A stretch of 64,000 nt of DNA from Chamaecyparis obtusa (GCA_027943335.1 BSBK01006385.1:620001-684000), one strand, 5' to 3'. Shown: positions 9,926 through 21,719, counted from the stretch's first letter. The notes: generated from the letters alone by a model not told the origin. Translations and numbers: made by a program.

Positions 9926-12298
9926 AATCTCAATGTAAGGGGCATGTATATAGTCTGTATATATATTCTGTAAATAAAAATAATCAAAAATACAAAAAAA
10001 TCATAAAATCAAAAGAAAAACTGCAATAAAAGCATATGGTGAAAACTTGGAAATAGGCGCTATGTGTGACAAGTTAGCTCCTCTATCTATTAGGATTCTT
10101 CTAGTGTGTCCATTCATTGTATATATCCACAATAAAATAGTTACTTAATCCTTGTCCCCACCATGTATATATCATAATAAAATGGCCAGTTCGTACACCA
10201 TCCATTGTATCTATCCATAATAAAATCCCATCATAGCTTGATCTTTTGTCATGGTCTTCATCCTAGTCTTGTTACGTCTTTCTTCACCCATAATAAGTCA
10301 GTCCATCACCTCACTGGGGGCATGTCCTCGACCTAGTTTGGGAAGTGGATCTATGATAGTCGTGACTCTTAGAGGACATAATGGAGTTATTTTCACCAGG
10401 CAAGGCAAATGCAATCAAATGTTCTTTCCCAATGGTATCTTCATGCTGAATCAGAATCTATGATCTATCTTTCAAATTGTGACTACTTATCTATACAGCT
10501 TGACTATACATCATCACTTGAATTGATCAACATATCCTAAATCAATCTTTTTGGAAAAAGAAATGTATATTCATGGTAGACATGTTAGAATGATTTGTTA
10601 TAACTTATGCATTAATATCTAGATTTCATTGTTATCATGTTTCCTATGCTATTCTGGGATATCTTTGACATGAGTTTGAAACTCTCATATGTCATTGATT
10701 AGAACAGCCGGGATGGGGCATGACATTTTCTTTGCTTATTGTTTGTGGGGTATTTTCCAATGAAATCGAAGGAACAAGTAATTGGGGTGTCTGTGTATAA
10801 GTGCCTTCATCCATTTCATAGTATGGACAATATACAAATCATGTTGTTCTAACAAATGCTATTTATGGTGATACACCATCGCATACCTTGACTCCAAATA
10901 TTTGTTCCCTGATGGAGGGGGGAATATTCCTTGTCTATTATGCAAATGAAACTCAGGTCATCTCGGTTCAATTATACCTAGATGCTTGTCAAGTTTGCAA
11001 TATTAAACTCCATGTAAAAAGTTCTCAAGTCATCCTGGTTTAATTATACCATGATGCTTGCATTTTCTTGCAACATAATGAGCTCAATGATGAAACTCAA
11101 GTTCCAGTTATTATGAAGTTCTAAGATGTTACCTAAAGTTGTGGAGATACATTCATTTCATATTGCATTTCATTAAAACAGTTCATGACTTACATATCAA
11201 TGTTCCTTTTATAGAGATTTATAGGTTACCTTTCTTATTAGGTTATCTGTTCTCTTAGTCTATTCTTCTTGTGTCAAATACATTGTTATTTAAGTTGAGG
11301 ACATTTGGACAACCACACATATTATGACTTTTTTGCATTTAACATTTAACACTTAATCATTTAGAGACATATGTTATCTTCATTAGGAGTGTTCATTTAT
11401 ATATAATTTGATCATTTATTATAGCTATCGTTTCATCTCATTTTCTTTTATCATGTTATCGGTTATTACATTCAATCATCTTAGGTACATTATCATTTAT
11501 TACATTAGATATCATTTACATTACACTGTCATTTATTATATATTATATGCATTTTACATCATTCATTTATTAAACATTGTACACATTTTATATCATTCAT
11601 TTATTATACATTATCATTCATTTACATCATTTATTTATTATCCATTATCCACATTGTTCATTACAACATTGCATTGATAATCACATAGCATTAGTAAACT
11701 CATTTAAGACATGCATTTATATCACCATCATATGATTATTAACCATTAAGCATCAAAAATATCAAATCGGCTATAAATCATTTTGCATTCTAAGACATAC
11801 ATTTTATGCATATTAAAGTAAATCATCACATCCTACATATGTCAGTATGCACATGTATATAAATCATCAAAGAAAATCATGATAGAACTGCATCACTGTA
11901 TATATAGAATAAATCATATGACATCCATCATATAAAATCCATAAAACAACAAAAACTATCTGAATGTCCAATGATATAAATCAATAACATTGTGTCCATA
12001 GTCAGTGTCCATCAAGTCAAAATATAATGATACAATGAATCATAATGGTACAACAGTGTATACAATGCTCTCTCAACATCTATGAACCACTGCCTCCAGA
12101 CTCTGTCTACCACTGTCTACGGGATGCAATGTGGCCTTGTGCTGCTAAACTCCCTGATGCTAAGGATCCACCCTGACCTCATGAACCTATTGGTACTCTT
12201 AGAGGGCATGATGACACACCCTCTCCACTAGCTGGTGCTCCTCTATCATGTACTACCGTCCTAATCACCACTGAGCTCTCCCTATAACTCCCGATCCA
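9926..12298. other. Long AT-rich spacer between pol and the antisense gene
   Basis: Noncoding as far as I can see. 10100-10230 holds three imperfect copies of a CCATTGTATATATCC...ATAATAAAAT unit, and 11400-11680 is a low-complexity run of CATTTATTA/TACATTATCATT words. Long spacers between pol and the 3' LTR are usual in Tat elements. Two short matching words, CTCAGGTCATCTCGGTT and CTCAAGTCATCCTGGTT, near 10950 and 11023 suggest a small internal duplication. Confidence 0.5.
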
Positions 12299-14238
12299 CT
12301 AATCCCTTAGGACTGCCTGTCTGTATGCCTCTCGCCAGTAGGATATCTCCTTCCCGATATGTATCATGGCTCTCATGATATCTCCATGGGGACCTAGGTC
12401 CTCTGTCCTCTGTAACTCATCTAGTAGCATCTTAGACTCCTTGAGTCTCTCAATCACTACATCCCGCTCATATCTCAAGACATCCATCTAACGCTCTAGC
12501 CTCTCAATCTGTCTCTCTAGACCTGGCACCTGCTCTGCCTATACCTGTGTAACTACAAGTCTAACTAGCAGTGCATCAATATCTAGCTCCTCCTCTACCG
12601 CGTCTCTCTGTAAATAGGGATCCTATCCCCTGATGTCCATGTCCGCTTGCTCATCCTATGCCTGTACATCTGGCATCTCAGCGTCAGCCTCATCCTGTAT
12701 ATCATCCTAGACCTGACCACCCTATACCACACCATCCTGGGCCAATCCAACATCTGCCTCATCCTGTCTCTATCTTTGTACCTATGGCACCTGTACCTGT
12801 GCAGCTGGTCTCTATACTGCGGCAACTAGAATCTATGTTGGAGGGATTGGTACCTGTAGTCGCACTCCTGCAGCTAGCTATGCTGGCTATGCTGGAGGCT
12901 ATCTTTGTCCCTATCTAGTTGGAGGTGGCATTAGTCCTCTCAGCCTCACACCACCTCCTATCATCTGAGGTCCTGCTCTATCCCCTCTCCCTCCATCTCC
13001 ACCATCATCTCCTCCACCATCACTGCCACCTCATCTCCCTTGTCCACATCTATCTCTCCCTCAGAGTCTCCCCCATCATCTCTCTGCCAGATCTCTCTCT
13101 GGAGGCCTCGCTACTGGATCTATAATCCGCGGAACTAGAAAATCCCTCAAAAACTACTCCAACTTAGTCGTCATCCCTAGGTCTACCATCGTCGGTCTCA
13201 TCGACCATGCATGAAATGGGGCATCCAAAAACTCCAGCTGAGCAACATCGAATGATGCCATGGGCCCCCAGTCTTGTCTCTCCTGATGCATGCGAGCATG
13301 CTCTATCACTCCCTGCGGCATGCCCTATATCCTGCCAAACTGGAGTAGAACCTGGCTAACCAACTATCGCTCAATGATGAATGGTGTCTACCCTATCACC
13401 ACCATGACTCAAAACAAAAACTAAGCTACCGCTCATCATCCCATGGCTCACACCCTAGGTAGGGTCTCCATGTCACTATGTCTAGTGTGTCAAAAGTATA
13501 CCGCCAAAACTCTAAATGGCCTAGTTTTGCCTGAGACAAAACTAAGGAGTATAAATGAATATAGGGCTGCCCTGTGCTCCAAAATCTGATAGCCACTGGT
13601 CGAGTAACTGCAATATGCTCCCATGCCCAAACATGGAGCAGTGTCACACCTGCTGATAATGATGCACCTCTATGGTACACCACCTAATGCATGTCATGAT
13701 AAAGATGTGCTAACAAACACACCCCCAAGCATATCGGGTCCCCTCCGTCATCCGCTGTAATGTGCGGCCCCATCCAACTGCAAATCTATGTGATCTACGA
13801 TCAAGGCATACAAATCCCCCAATCGCTCCTACTAGCACTACTGGTAAAGGATCATACAAGTCAACCATATCCTCCCAGCTAATCTCTCCATCCTCTATAT
13901 CATCATCACCGAAGATGGCTCTGCACTCTATAACTCCATCGTGCCGATCATACTGTACTAGCTCACCTGTGATGGGAAGCTGGAGGATGCGATATACATC
14001 CTCTAATGTAACTATCATCTCCCCTATCGAAAGATGGAAGGTACTCATCTCCGAGTTCCATCACTCTAATAATGCTGTCATCATACTTAGATTCACCCGA
14101 ATCTCAGGTGTGTAAATCACATAATATAATCCAGATGCTCCAATCAATAGTCTATCTATCTCCAACAACATTGGTCTTAGATTCTGAGTCACAGGGTATC
14201 TCTCCCGTGACATCAGACTATCTGTGATATCCTCCTAT
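12299..14238 (-). pseudogene. Antisense plant mobile domain (PMD) gene remnant inside element 1
   Basis: Read on the minus strand from about 14238, it gives RERYPVTQNLRPMLLEIDRL, then LYYVIYTPEIRVNLSMMTA and the conserved block STFHLSIGEMIVTLEDVY with ILQLPITGE. This is the core of the plant mobile domain, as in MAIN/MAIL1-type host proteins and in transposon ORFs. Further on, LLHVWAWEHIAVTRPVA matches the later Trp-rich PMD segment. A charged, probably coiled C-terminal piece (ERDVVIERLKESKMLLDELQ) ends at a stop at 12299. It is broken by a TGA in the core (LLE-stop-WNSEM), a TAG near 13707 and a frameshift near 13690. Antisense extra ORFs in this location are known from Tat elements; the function is unknown. 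Confidence 0.82.
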
Positions 14239-15356
14239 TTAGGTCAACAAAAACTCAACCTATCAGATTTTGATAAATTGATCTATCAATCTATCTATCC
14301 TATCATATCAAATATAAACATGTTCTTATCACGTGTTTCAATAGATGATTCTATCAATTATCTACGTTCAAGACTAGTTAGCTAGCGAACATGCTACAAT
14401 GTTGCCTATCTTGATCAAATTGATCAAAATCAAATGCGGACAGATCCAATCGGCTTATCGACATCAAGTTTGACCTAAGTGACTATCTATTTTCACCACA
14501 TTCTACCACCTAAAATAGATGCACAACATTTTATCATGTATGCGCAACATTATTTAACATTTGCTTAACTTTGTACATTTGTGCAGTTTTGTTGGATATT
14601 TGTGCCACAATTCATTATGAATGCGCAAGTTTTCACATATGTGCCCTTTTATTGCATATTTGTGCAACACTTCCATTTCTATAGTATGAATGCGCAACTA
14701 TTATTAACGAATGCACAGAAAATTAACATTTCTGCGCAAACATCAAAAGTTTCTGCGCATTGGTGCATCGAAACTATGCATTCGTACTCCACCTCGAAAA
14801 CTAAAAATTTTCTAATCTAATCTACCATTTCATCTACCCTAAACATGCTAAAAATCTAATCTAACATGCATCAAATTGTAAAATCACAAAGCAGGATTGA
14901 GTTACCTACCGGTTCACCCAAATCGGGTGGTTGCTGGAAGCGTCTGACTCTCTCAAAGTGGTGATCTGACAAGGGAAATGGCATCATGGTGGCTCTGCTC
15001 TTCTCTCTCTCATGCTCTAATCTCCCAATGACAAATGTGCACAATGAGCCTATTGTGGACCCCTAAGCCCTATTTATAGCCTGTGGACCCTATATGCTTG
15101 GTGTGTGGACCCTATCTGTTGTTTTTCTTCCCTTCCACCCCGTTTTCCTCCATCTTTTCTACCATTCTTTCGTGAGATTGATTGCACAATAAAAAAAAAA
15201 TAAAAAATAATATAAAAAAATCCAATAAACATTCAAATAATCTTTTTTGTCAATCAATCTCTCGAGGGGGCACGCATAGGTCGTCTGAGACATTGTCTAA
15301 GTCAGGGGCAAAAATGTTTGAAATTTTTTTTGAAACAATGTGATACACACATTATT
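14239..15356. other. Spacer with inverted motif cluster 3, upstream of the 3' LTR
   Basis: 14518-14768 contains about twelve copies of the LTR motif in the opposite orientation (AATGCGCAA, GTGCAAC, CTGCGCAAAC). The rest is AT-rich without supported genes. 15260-15275 holds a second purine-rich tract, CTCGAGGGGGCACGC, ahead of the main polypurine tract. Confidence 0.6.
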
Positions 15357-15372
15357 TCAAAGAGGGGCAAAA
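15357..15372 (+). promoter_or_regulatory. Polypurine tract of element 1
   Basis: CAAAGAGGGGCAAAA-type purine run directly before the TG that opens the right LTR at 15373. It would prime plus-strand DNA synthesis. Confidence 0.8.
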
Positions 15373-18081
15373 TGTATACACCTAAAAATGGCTTCATTAA
15401 TTAATTAAATATTTATTATTTAATTACTATTGACTTGATAAATTAATTAAATATTTATTATTTAATTAATAATTATTCCTCTATTTATTAAATAAATTAT
15501 TCAATTTATTTAATAAATTCACTATAGTTTAATTCTATATCCTAAGTCTTCTAAATAGTCTATTAAAGTGATTTAATTAAATACACAATCACCTAAATAT
15601 GACTAAGTCTTCTAATTCACTTCATCCACCTAGTCACCCACACATCACCTTAGAAAAATAAATAATAATTATTAATTATTTATTCATATTTATCCTCACC
15701 CACACATGTCCTATTCTTAAGGGCTATGTGGCCTCATAGGACTTGGTCTTATGACCACATGTCCTTTCAACAACCAAGTCAAGAGACGTTCCCTATTCCT
15801 AAGGGGCTTCCCAAGCCACCTCTAAGGGTCAAAGGTGACTCATGGGACACTTGTACAAAGAGTCCTCATGAGGAAAATGTCTCTCCCCCTTTCTCTCTTT
15901 GGTCTTTGTGAGACACTTGACATGTGTCTTTCCCTTCCACCTTCTTCTCCTCCATGTCAATGTGAGAGGAACATCATCCCTATTCTTTCTCTCACATTCC
16001 AACTACATCCCCCTTTCTCTCAACTCCTTCAACCAAGTCAATCCTAGCCCTAGGATCTTCCACCTTTCATTCTCAACCGTAGGATTGTGCCACCTAGGCC
16101 TAGATCCTCCAAAACTCTATAAAAGGAGCCTCATTTCCCATTTGAGAGCTAATAGGTATTTTTTTGATAACAAGCATCCAAGCATCCAAGCATTCAAGCA
16201 TCCAAGCATTCAAGCAATCAAGCATTCCATAGCAATCACCATTTCATTTGCATTTCATCCATTAGTTTTCATAAGCTATTGTGCACTCAATTTTATTCAA
16301 TCTCCACACTTTGGTAGCATCTTGGGAGAAGGCTTCATTTTGGAAATCTGAGAGCTCAACATCTTTAAGAAATCAAAGCTAGGAGGACAATGGAGACAAG
16401 CTGCATGGTGGGTGAAGGTAATTAAATTAGTTTCATCATTTTATAGTTACTTTGCATTCTTCATTGTGTTTGCATTAGATAGATTCATTGGCTTTAATAG
16501 TTAATTTATCATTTCTAGTTGTTAGACATCTAATTTGCCTACATTTTTGGCACTAGAAGGAGGGCCAGCCTCCATTTTTAACATTTTATTTTTTTAGCTT
16601 TCCATGTGCAGACGTTTCCAGGTTGTTTCTCTGCATTCATTCACGATTACTGCACATTCATTCATCTGTGCTGCGCATTCATTTTCAACCACATCAGTCA
16701 TTTTCTATCTTTCCCATTTTCATTTTGATTAAAATCTACGCATTTGTTCCACGTTGCTGCGCATTTGTTTAGATTTTTTGCGCATACATTCAATTTTCTG
16801 CGCTTACATTACATTTTGCTGTGCAATAATTATTCTGTTCTGCGCATCTATTTAATAATCTTGCGCATTGATTCACTATTATTGCACATTTGTTATTGAC
16901 AGTTTTTAGATTAAAATTTTTGATTTATTTTGATTTTAGCTAACCTTTACCAAGTTTTTGTTTGTTCTCGTAGCTTTTAGGCTATTTTGCAGGACGTTTA
17001 GTTGAAGACCCTATTGCTAAAATTTCTAACATATTTCTTTGCAGGGATTCCTAAAGGGTTTGTAAAATAAACTATAATCTCATTTGGGCTTAAAATACGA
17101 CATGTTTTTGCTTTGTGTGTCTTCCTTAGTATAGATTCAAGTGTCTATTGTGTTTTTCTTAATAGCATATTTGTAATCCCAAAATTATAACAACGCATCC
17201 TCTCCCCTCGCCATTTGTGGACCTTGGGTGTAAGAGAAACTATTATAATTTTAAGAGGGCAGTCTTTGGTGGGAAAAGAGGTACTCACCCCAAGGAACGA
17301 CCCATCCGATAACAGGCTAAAGCCAAGCCCTTCCAAACCGGTATATAAAAAATGCTAATGTGATTAGTCTCACATTAGACAGGTGTGAATTCATTGTGGC
17401 AACCAAAATCTCCTCCAGTACCCTAGTGGTGCGTTAAAGTCCTACTTAGTAGAGGTGAAAGCCTTGCTTTGAAAGGATTGGGAGAGCCCCCTTAATTGGG
17501 AAAATGACTTGATCACAACCACCTGAACAAATGTCCTTACTAAAAACTTTTGTTTAGTGGCCAACAACCTTCTATCTGCTGGCTCAAGGAGTCACCCAAG
17601 CTCGTGAAGACACCCCACATTACTCACGGTTCATAGTAGAGATAGCAGTTCTTTGGGAAGTAATGACCCATTGAATTCAGAACTTCGTGTGCCTGAGAAG
17701 TGAGTGCACTGTAAGGAGGAGCCCGTGCCTCCAAGTTCCTAGGCTGTCCACTATGAATTTGCGTGGCTGGATTTTATTATCCTAGTGGGGATTCAGTAGA
17801 TATTGTCCTTGCCAACCATAGGATTGTAAGCATGTTTGTGCATTCATATTAGCATAGTTAGATTAACATCATTTCTATCTTGTGTGCGTGTGTTTATGCA
17901 TTTTTCACTTTGCCAAAAACAAAAACAAAAAACAAAAAAAACAAAACCAGCCAACACCAGGAAAATCCAAAACATTTCAATTCAGATGAAAATTTCAACA
18001 CCTGCGCATATATCAAATCTTTCTGCGCATTTGATCAAGTTTGCTGCGAATTTATCAAAATTTTTTGTGCATCTGTTCAGT
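15373..18081 (+). repeat. 3' LTR of element 1, truncated
   Basis: Begins TGTATACACC straight after the polypurine tract and runs at least 2709 bases. From 15953 it repeats positions 1-2129. It stops mid-motif-array at 18081, where minus-strand copia sequence begins at once, so its own 3' end is missing. TATA box at 16118-16125. Confidence 0.9.
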
Positions 18082-18090
18082 CTTGTCCTT

Positions 18091-18643
18091 CTATGACCAA
18101 ATCAAGCTCGCATCTTCTGAGGCTTTCACAAAATTGACTTCTCCTTCAGGATCAAAAATTGGTTCTTTGATGTTTTTAGGGCTTTCCTGACCTTGTGTCC
18201 TTGATCTACAGAACTTTGAGATATGTCCAGCCTTGTTACAAGAGTGACAAATGACTGGAGGTCTATTATTCCTCGGTGCATTGACATGAGTCACCATTTT
18301 ACATGTTTTGGCTGAGTGACCATTATAGTTACATATCTGACATATTACATTATGAGAACTTCTTATATTTGTCTGATTCTGATTCCTCTGATCATGTTGA
18401 ATCCTGTTCTTCTTACTAGTCTTGCAATTTATTGCTCTATGACCAAATCTATTACAATAATAATAGTAACCATTAAAAGGCTTTACCTCTGTACAGTTCC
18501 TTGCAATATGTCCATGCTTGTTACATGCAAAATAGGTGTGTTCTATAGGCTTGCACTCATTCTTAGGAGGACCACCATTGTCTTTGGTTTGATCTTCAGT
18601 CTTCTCAGTATTAGTAGACTCTTTTTGTGTCTCCTTTCTTGCT
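18091..18643 (-). pseudogene. Copia-type gag C-terminus with four zinc-knuckle positions
   Basis: Open on the minus strand for about 180 codons without an early ATG. It encodes four evenly arranged knuckle units: YFACNKHGHIARNC, YYYCNRFGHRAINC, ICQICNYNGHSAKTC and ICHSCNKAGHISKFC. The last two are perfect CX2CX4HX4C. In the first two the opening Cys is replaced by Tyr. Zinc knuckles bind element RNA in gag. After the last knuckle it reads GEVNFVKASEDASLIWS, then stops at 18091, just where a copia protease would be expected; the element-1 LTR lies on the other side. Upstream (to the right) is the coiled-coil piece at 18732-19142, probably the same gene separated by stops. Confidence 0.75.
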
Positions 18644-18731
18644 CACATATTTTAAATTTGATTTTGTGCTTCATTGTATCCAATACAGCTAGTGTCTCCT
18701 TTGACTCTTCTTGCATACAACTATGATTCTA

Positions 18732-19142
18732 TCAAATTAGAGCTAGTGTGTAATTTGTCAACTTTGCTTCTTTCAATTGAGACTCCAAGCTTTCTTTACA
18801 ATTTCTTAGATCCAAGATTTCCATGTTTGCTTGCCTTAGTTCCTCATTGAGTTGAAGGTTCTCCTTGACCTGTTCATTGTAGACTTCCTGATTATTGATC
18901 AACTTATCATCAATTTCTTCAAGATTGCTTAATAAGGATGCATTTTCTTCATTCAACTTCTTGACTTTTTCTTCAAGATCACTGTTAGAGCATCCTTTCA
19001 AATTCTTTCTTAGTCTTTTGATAACTAATTGAGCATCACTAACTTTTTCTTTTAGTTCTTCAATTTCCCTTTCTAAATTGTCCAGGTCTTCAAGAGCAGC
19101 TTCAAGATTATTCTTTAGATGTTTCATTTCTTCTTTGTCCAT
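18732..19142 (-). pseudogene. Coiled-coil N-terminal part of the minus-strand copia-like gag
   Basis: Begins MDKEEMKHLKNNLEAALEDL and continues for 136 residues rich in Leu, Glu, Lys and Asn with heptad spacing, for example LEREIEELKEKVSDAQLVI and LKEAKLTN near the end. I predict one long coiled coil, interrupted around KGCSNSDLEEK. Its ATG lies about 40 bases inside from the primer binding site, which fits the first ORF of an LTR element. The classical copia gag core is not recognisable, so this may be a truncated or unusual gag. It stops at 18732 and the zinc-knuckle region follows. Confidence 0.6.
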
Positions 19143-19182
19143 GATCTCCTCAAGTGGTTAAAATTGTTTTCTAAGGACCAGT

Positions 19183-19196
19183 GCTTTGATAGCAAT
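19183..19196 (-). promoter_or_regulatory. Primer binding site of the minus-strand copia-like element
   Basis: On the minus strand it reads ATTGCTATCAAAGC, close to the initiator-Met tRNA site (TGGTATCAGAGC) and to ATTGGTATCAAAGC at 38678. It directly follows the CA that ends the LTR. Confidence 0.7.
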
Positions 19197-20308
19197 TGTT
19201 AGGAATGGGACCACTAAGAGGGGGGGGGGGGTGAATCAGTGTTCACTATATTTTAACTTTTCACTTTAATTTGAATACTAAATTATAAATGCTTAAGTAC
19301 TAAATAAACCATTCACATAAACATGAAACATGAAATCAACACAAGACACCAATATGGTTACGGGGAAACCCAAATAGGTAAAAACCCCAGTGGGACTTGA
19401 TACCCACTAATATTCTACACTAGTGTTTTGTGATCCTTGCTAGAAGATCCTTTACCATGTTAGGAATAGCTTTACAATGCTTTAAGTACAGTAGACCTTG
19501 TTAAGGGTTAGACCCTATTAGGATGCTTTTACAATGATCTCTTTTAGGGGAGTGGACTCACTATCCTAAAGCTCACTACTCAAATGGTGAAGGCTACAAC
19601 CTTCTGATTTCAGATACACACTATATCTGCAGGTGAACTGTCACTGTGAAACTGCTTGTAAGATCAGTTCCTTTGGTGCACTAATGCTTTGACCTCTTGC
19701 AAAGCTCTAATACATATTATGCTCTCTTCACATACCTCTTCTCTATTTATCAAAAATCTATTACAACTTCCATACTGAATACAATGGGCGCATCTTATAT
19801 TTATATGCTCATACAAACAAAACAAATAGGTCGGCCCTAAAACTAATTAAAAACAATGCTTCCAAATGAATTGGGTTAAGCATGATTACAATTATACATA
19901 TGAATATGTCAGTAACCTAAATACAATGGGTGCATGGCCTTTACAACATTAAATCATAATTGTAAACCAAAATGTAAACTGTCAGCTCTATGCTCTGTTC
20001 TCTGTTGGCACACACTGGCTGTGAAACTTCAACTAACTATAACTTTCACATCTCTGCATATCTACTTATGTGCTCATAGATTAAGTATAAGTATATTCTA
20101 ACAAACTTAACTTCAAGGGCACATACCTTAATTCATCCATACACACGTGCGTTGATGCTCTGAGCTGCAGGAACTCTGTACACTGTCCAGTCTTCAACAT
20201 TTAACTAAATTCTGATCTTTACACTAAGTGCGCTGACTCCAAAATGCTATATGACTTTGTTTCCATAAGGAAAACACTATATCTAGTCATATACTTTAGT
20301 ATAGACAA
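19197..20308 (-). repeat. LTR of the minus-strand copia-like element (right border approximate)
   Basis: Read on minus it ends ...CCATTCCTAACA just before the PBS. The segment GAACACTGATTCACCCC plus CTCTTAGT matches the end of the 27-43 kb element LTR. The plus strand shows a 12-base G run at about 19220-19231. I could not fix the far border; a CA near 20308 is the best guess. No second LTR was found in the window. Confidence 0.55.
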
Positions 20309-20349
20309 CTTCACTATTGGGAGTTGGAGATTTCACACCTGGAAGCAAG

Positions 20350-20727
20350 TTTGGAGACCTACTAGGATTTGTAGGTGAAGTTGTGAATAGAGATTTGTGG
20401 GAGTTAGGAGAAAAATCTAGTGATTGATTCACTATATTTGGAAGGTAAACAAGGTGTTCTAATCATTAGATTGGGTAAGTAACATCTTTGGTAAATTTCC
20501 CTTATTACGTCCAAAATAGGGAAAGTGTCCCTAAAATCTTAAATTGGAGAAGTTAGAAATTGACTCTAGGAGTTGGGGTCCAGATTGGAGGGGGATTAGA
20601 TATCCCTAATTGATTGATATCTACCATATTCAAAGTTTTTAAGGATTGGTCAGTGCTTATAACTAGTTTGTGAACCTTTGTGGGTGATAGGCCTTTTTCT
20701 TAGTCTATTGTTGTGATCTCTACATCA
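20350..20727 (+). repeat. 3' end of an LTR of another plus-strand element (left border unknown)
   Basis: The sequence ends ...CTCTACATCA, directly followed by ATTGGTATCAGAGCC. The left border is only an estimate, and no matching 3' LTR was recognised. Confidence 0.4.
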
Positions 20728-20729
20728 AT

Positions 20730-20742
20730 TGGTATCAGAGCC
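20730..20742 (+). promoter_or_regulatory. Primer binding site (initiator Met tRNA type)
   Basis: TGGTATCAGAGCC is a perfect match to the common plant retrotransposon primer site. It lies two bases after an LTR-like CA end. Confidence 0.8.
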
Positions 20743-20822
20743 TAGGAAGCATCCTAGGTTGAAATAGTGAAGAAAACTTTTGAGATTCTATGGTATACTA
20801 GTTCCTTTGTTGAAACCTTGGA

Positions 20823-21360
20823 GTGCCCATTCCCTCCTTATGTGTTCCAAATTTGAAAGGTGTATTGGAGTTATCAAAAGGATTCTTGGATAGAGTAAAG
20901 ATATACCTGACAAGATATAAGAGAAAGACCTACAAAGATGAAGAGAGGAAGAGAAACCAAGAAAAGAAGGAAAGAAAAGAAGCCAAGAGAAGGAAAGTAG
21001 AGTAAAGAATGAACAATCTTGAAGAGGCATTAGATAGAATTTAGAATAAGTGGGAATGGATAGCATCACTTCTTGAGAAACCAGTAGATGAAGAGGAGGA
21101 GGAAGTGGAAGAACCTATGATAAAAGAGGTTGCAAATTCTGATTCATAAATTGAAGAGGGATTTATTGATGAATGCAACAACAAATCAAGTCTTGAGAGG
21201 CTTGAATCTGATGAAAATTTTCAAGATGAGATAGTATTGTGTCCTTTGATGGTGGAAGAATACAAACACAAGGAAGAATGCATGTGGAATACCAAGAGGT
21301 AAGGCATCTGGTCTCAAGGGGACAAAAGACATACTTTGAAGATAATGGGGAGTTGTAAGT
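20823..21360 (+). pseudogene. Charged gag-like ORF remnant after the PBS
   Basis: About 80 bases after the primer site one can read several open pieces in related frames. The first, of 60 residues, is very rich in Lys, Arg and Glu (KDEERKRNQEKKERKEAKRR). Then comes NNLEEALDRI, an acidic run (PVDEEEEEVEEPMIKEV), and EIVLCPLMVEEYKHKEECMW. Stops separate the pieces. The location right after a PBS suggests the first ORF of a retroelement, but I recognise no capsid core or zinc knuckle, so the assignment is by position only. Confidence 0.4.
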
Positions 21361-21719
21361 TGTAGTAGTGGTCTTATGGCATGAGACTAAGGATGACAAA
21401 AAAGGATGGTGATTAGAATATGGTCTATTTTTTTGCCCATGGGAGGAAAACTGATAATAAGGATGCAAAGTTTCATGATGAGGCAACATCATTTGAAGAC
21501 TCCATGGATCCTAACTAGTGATCTCTTCAAGCCAAGGGTGAAGATCAAGTTCTTTTCTTTGTTGACATGTTTTTATTGCAAGTTTCCAAGAGGACTTGGA
21601 ACAATTTTCAAGCACCAAGGTCATAGAAAGAACCTAAGGAATACACCAGGGTCACTATGGATCCTAAGGAGATTGGACATGACCATAAAAGGTCATTTGG
21701 CATTGTGACAGACAATGGA

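Larger units (their letters stand above)
1..18081 (+). mobile_element. Tat-lineage Ty3/gypsy LTR retrotransposon with antisense PMD gene (degenerate)
   Basis: The sequence from position 1 reappears from 15953, so the window opens inside the left LTR and the right LTR begins at 15373. Between them on + lie gag, aspartic protease, a G-patch spacer, reverse transcriptase, RNase H, a second RNase H of the DGS...DSQL type, and integrase with a GPF motif at its end. RT before integrase is the gypsy order, and the second RNase H is a known mark of the Tat lineage. A minus-strand plant-mobile-domain gene lies between pol and the 3' LTR. About 18 in-frame stops make it inactive. By eye the two LTR copies differ at about 39 of 2129 positions (1.8%). 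The right LTR is cut off at 18081, so no target-site duplication can be checked. Confidence 0.93.

Noticed and set aside
18316..18726. Plus-strand 136-codon hydrophobic frame that looks like a membrane protein
   Set aside because: It is the complement of the zinc-knuckle gag on the minus strand, which has clear motifs.
19218..19232. G run as a functional G-quadruplex
   Set aside because: A single homopolymer without the spaced G-blocks of a quadruplex; more likely slippage or a sequencing-length uncertainty.
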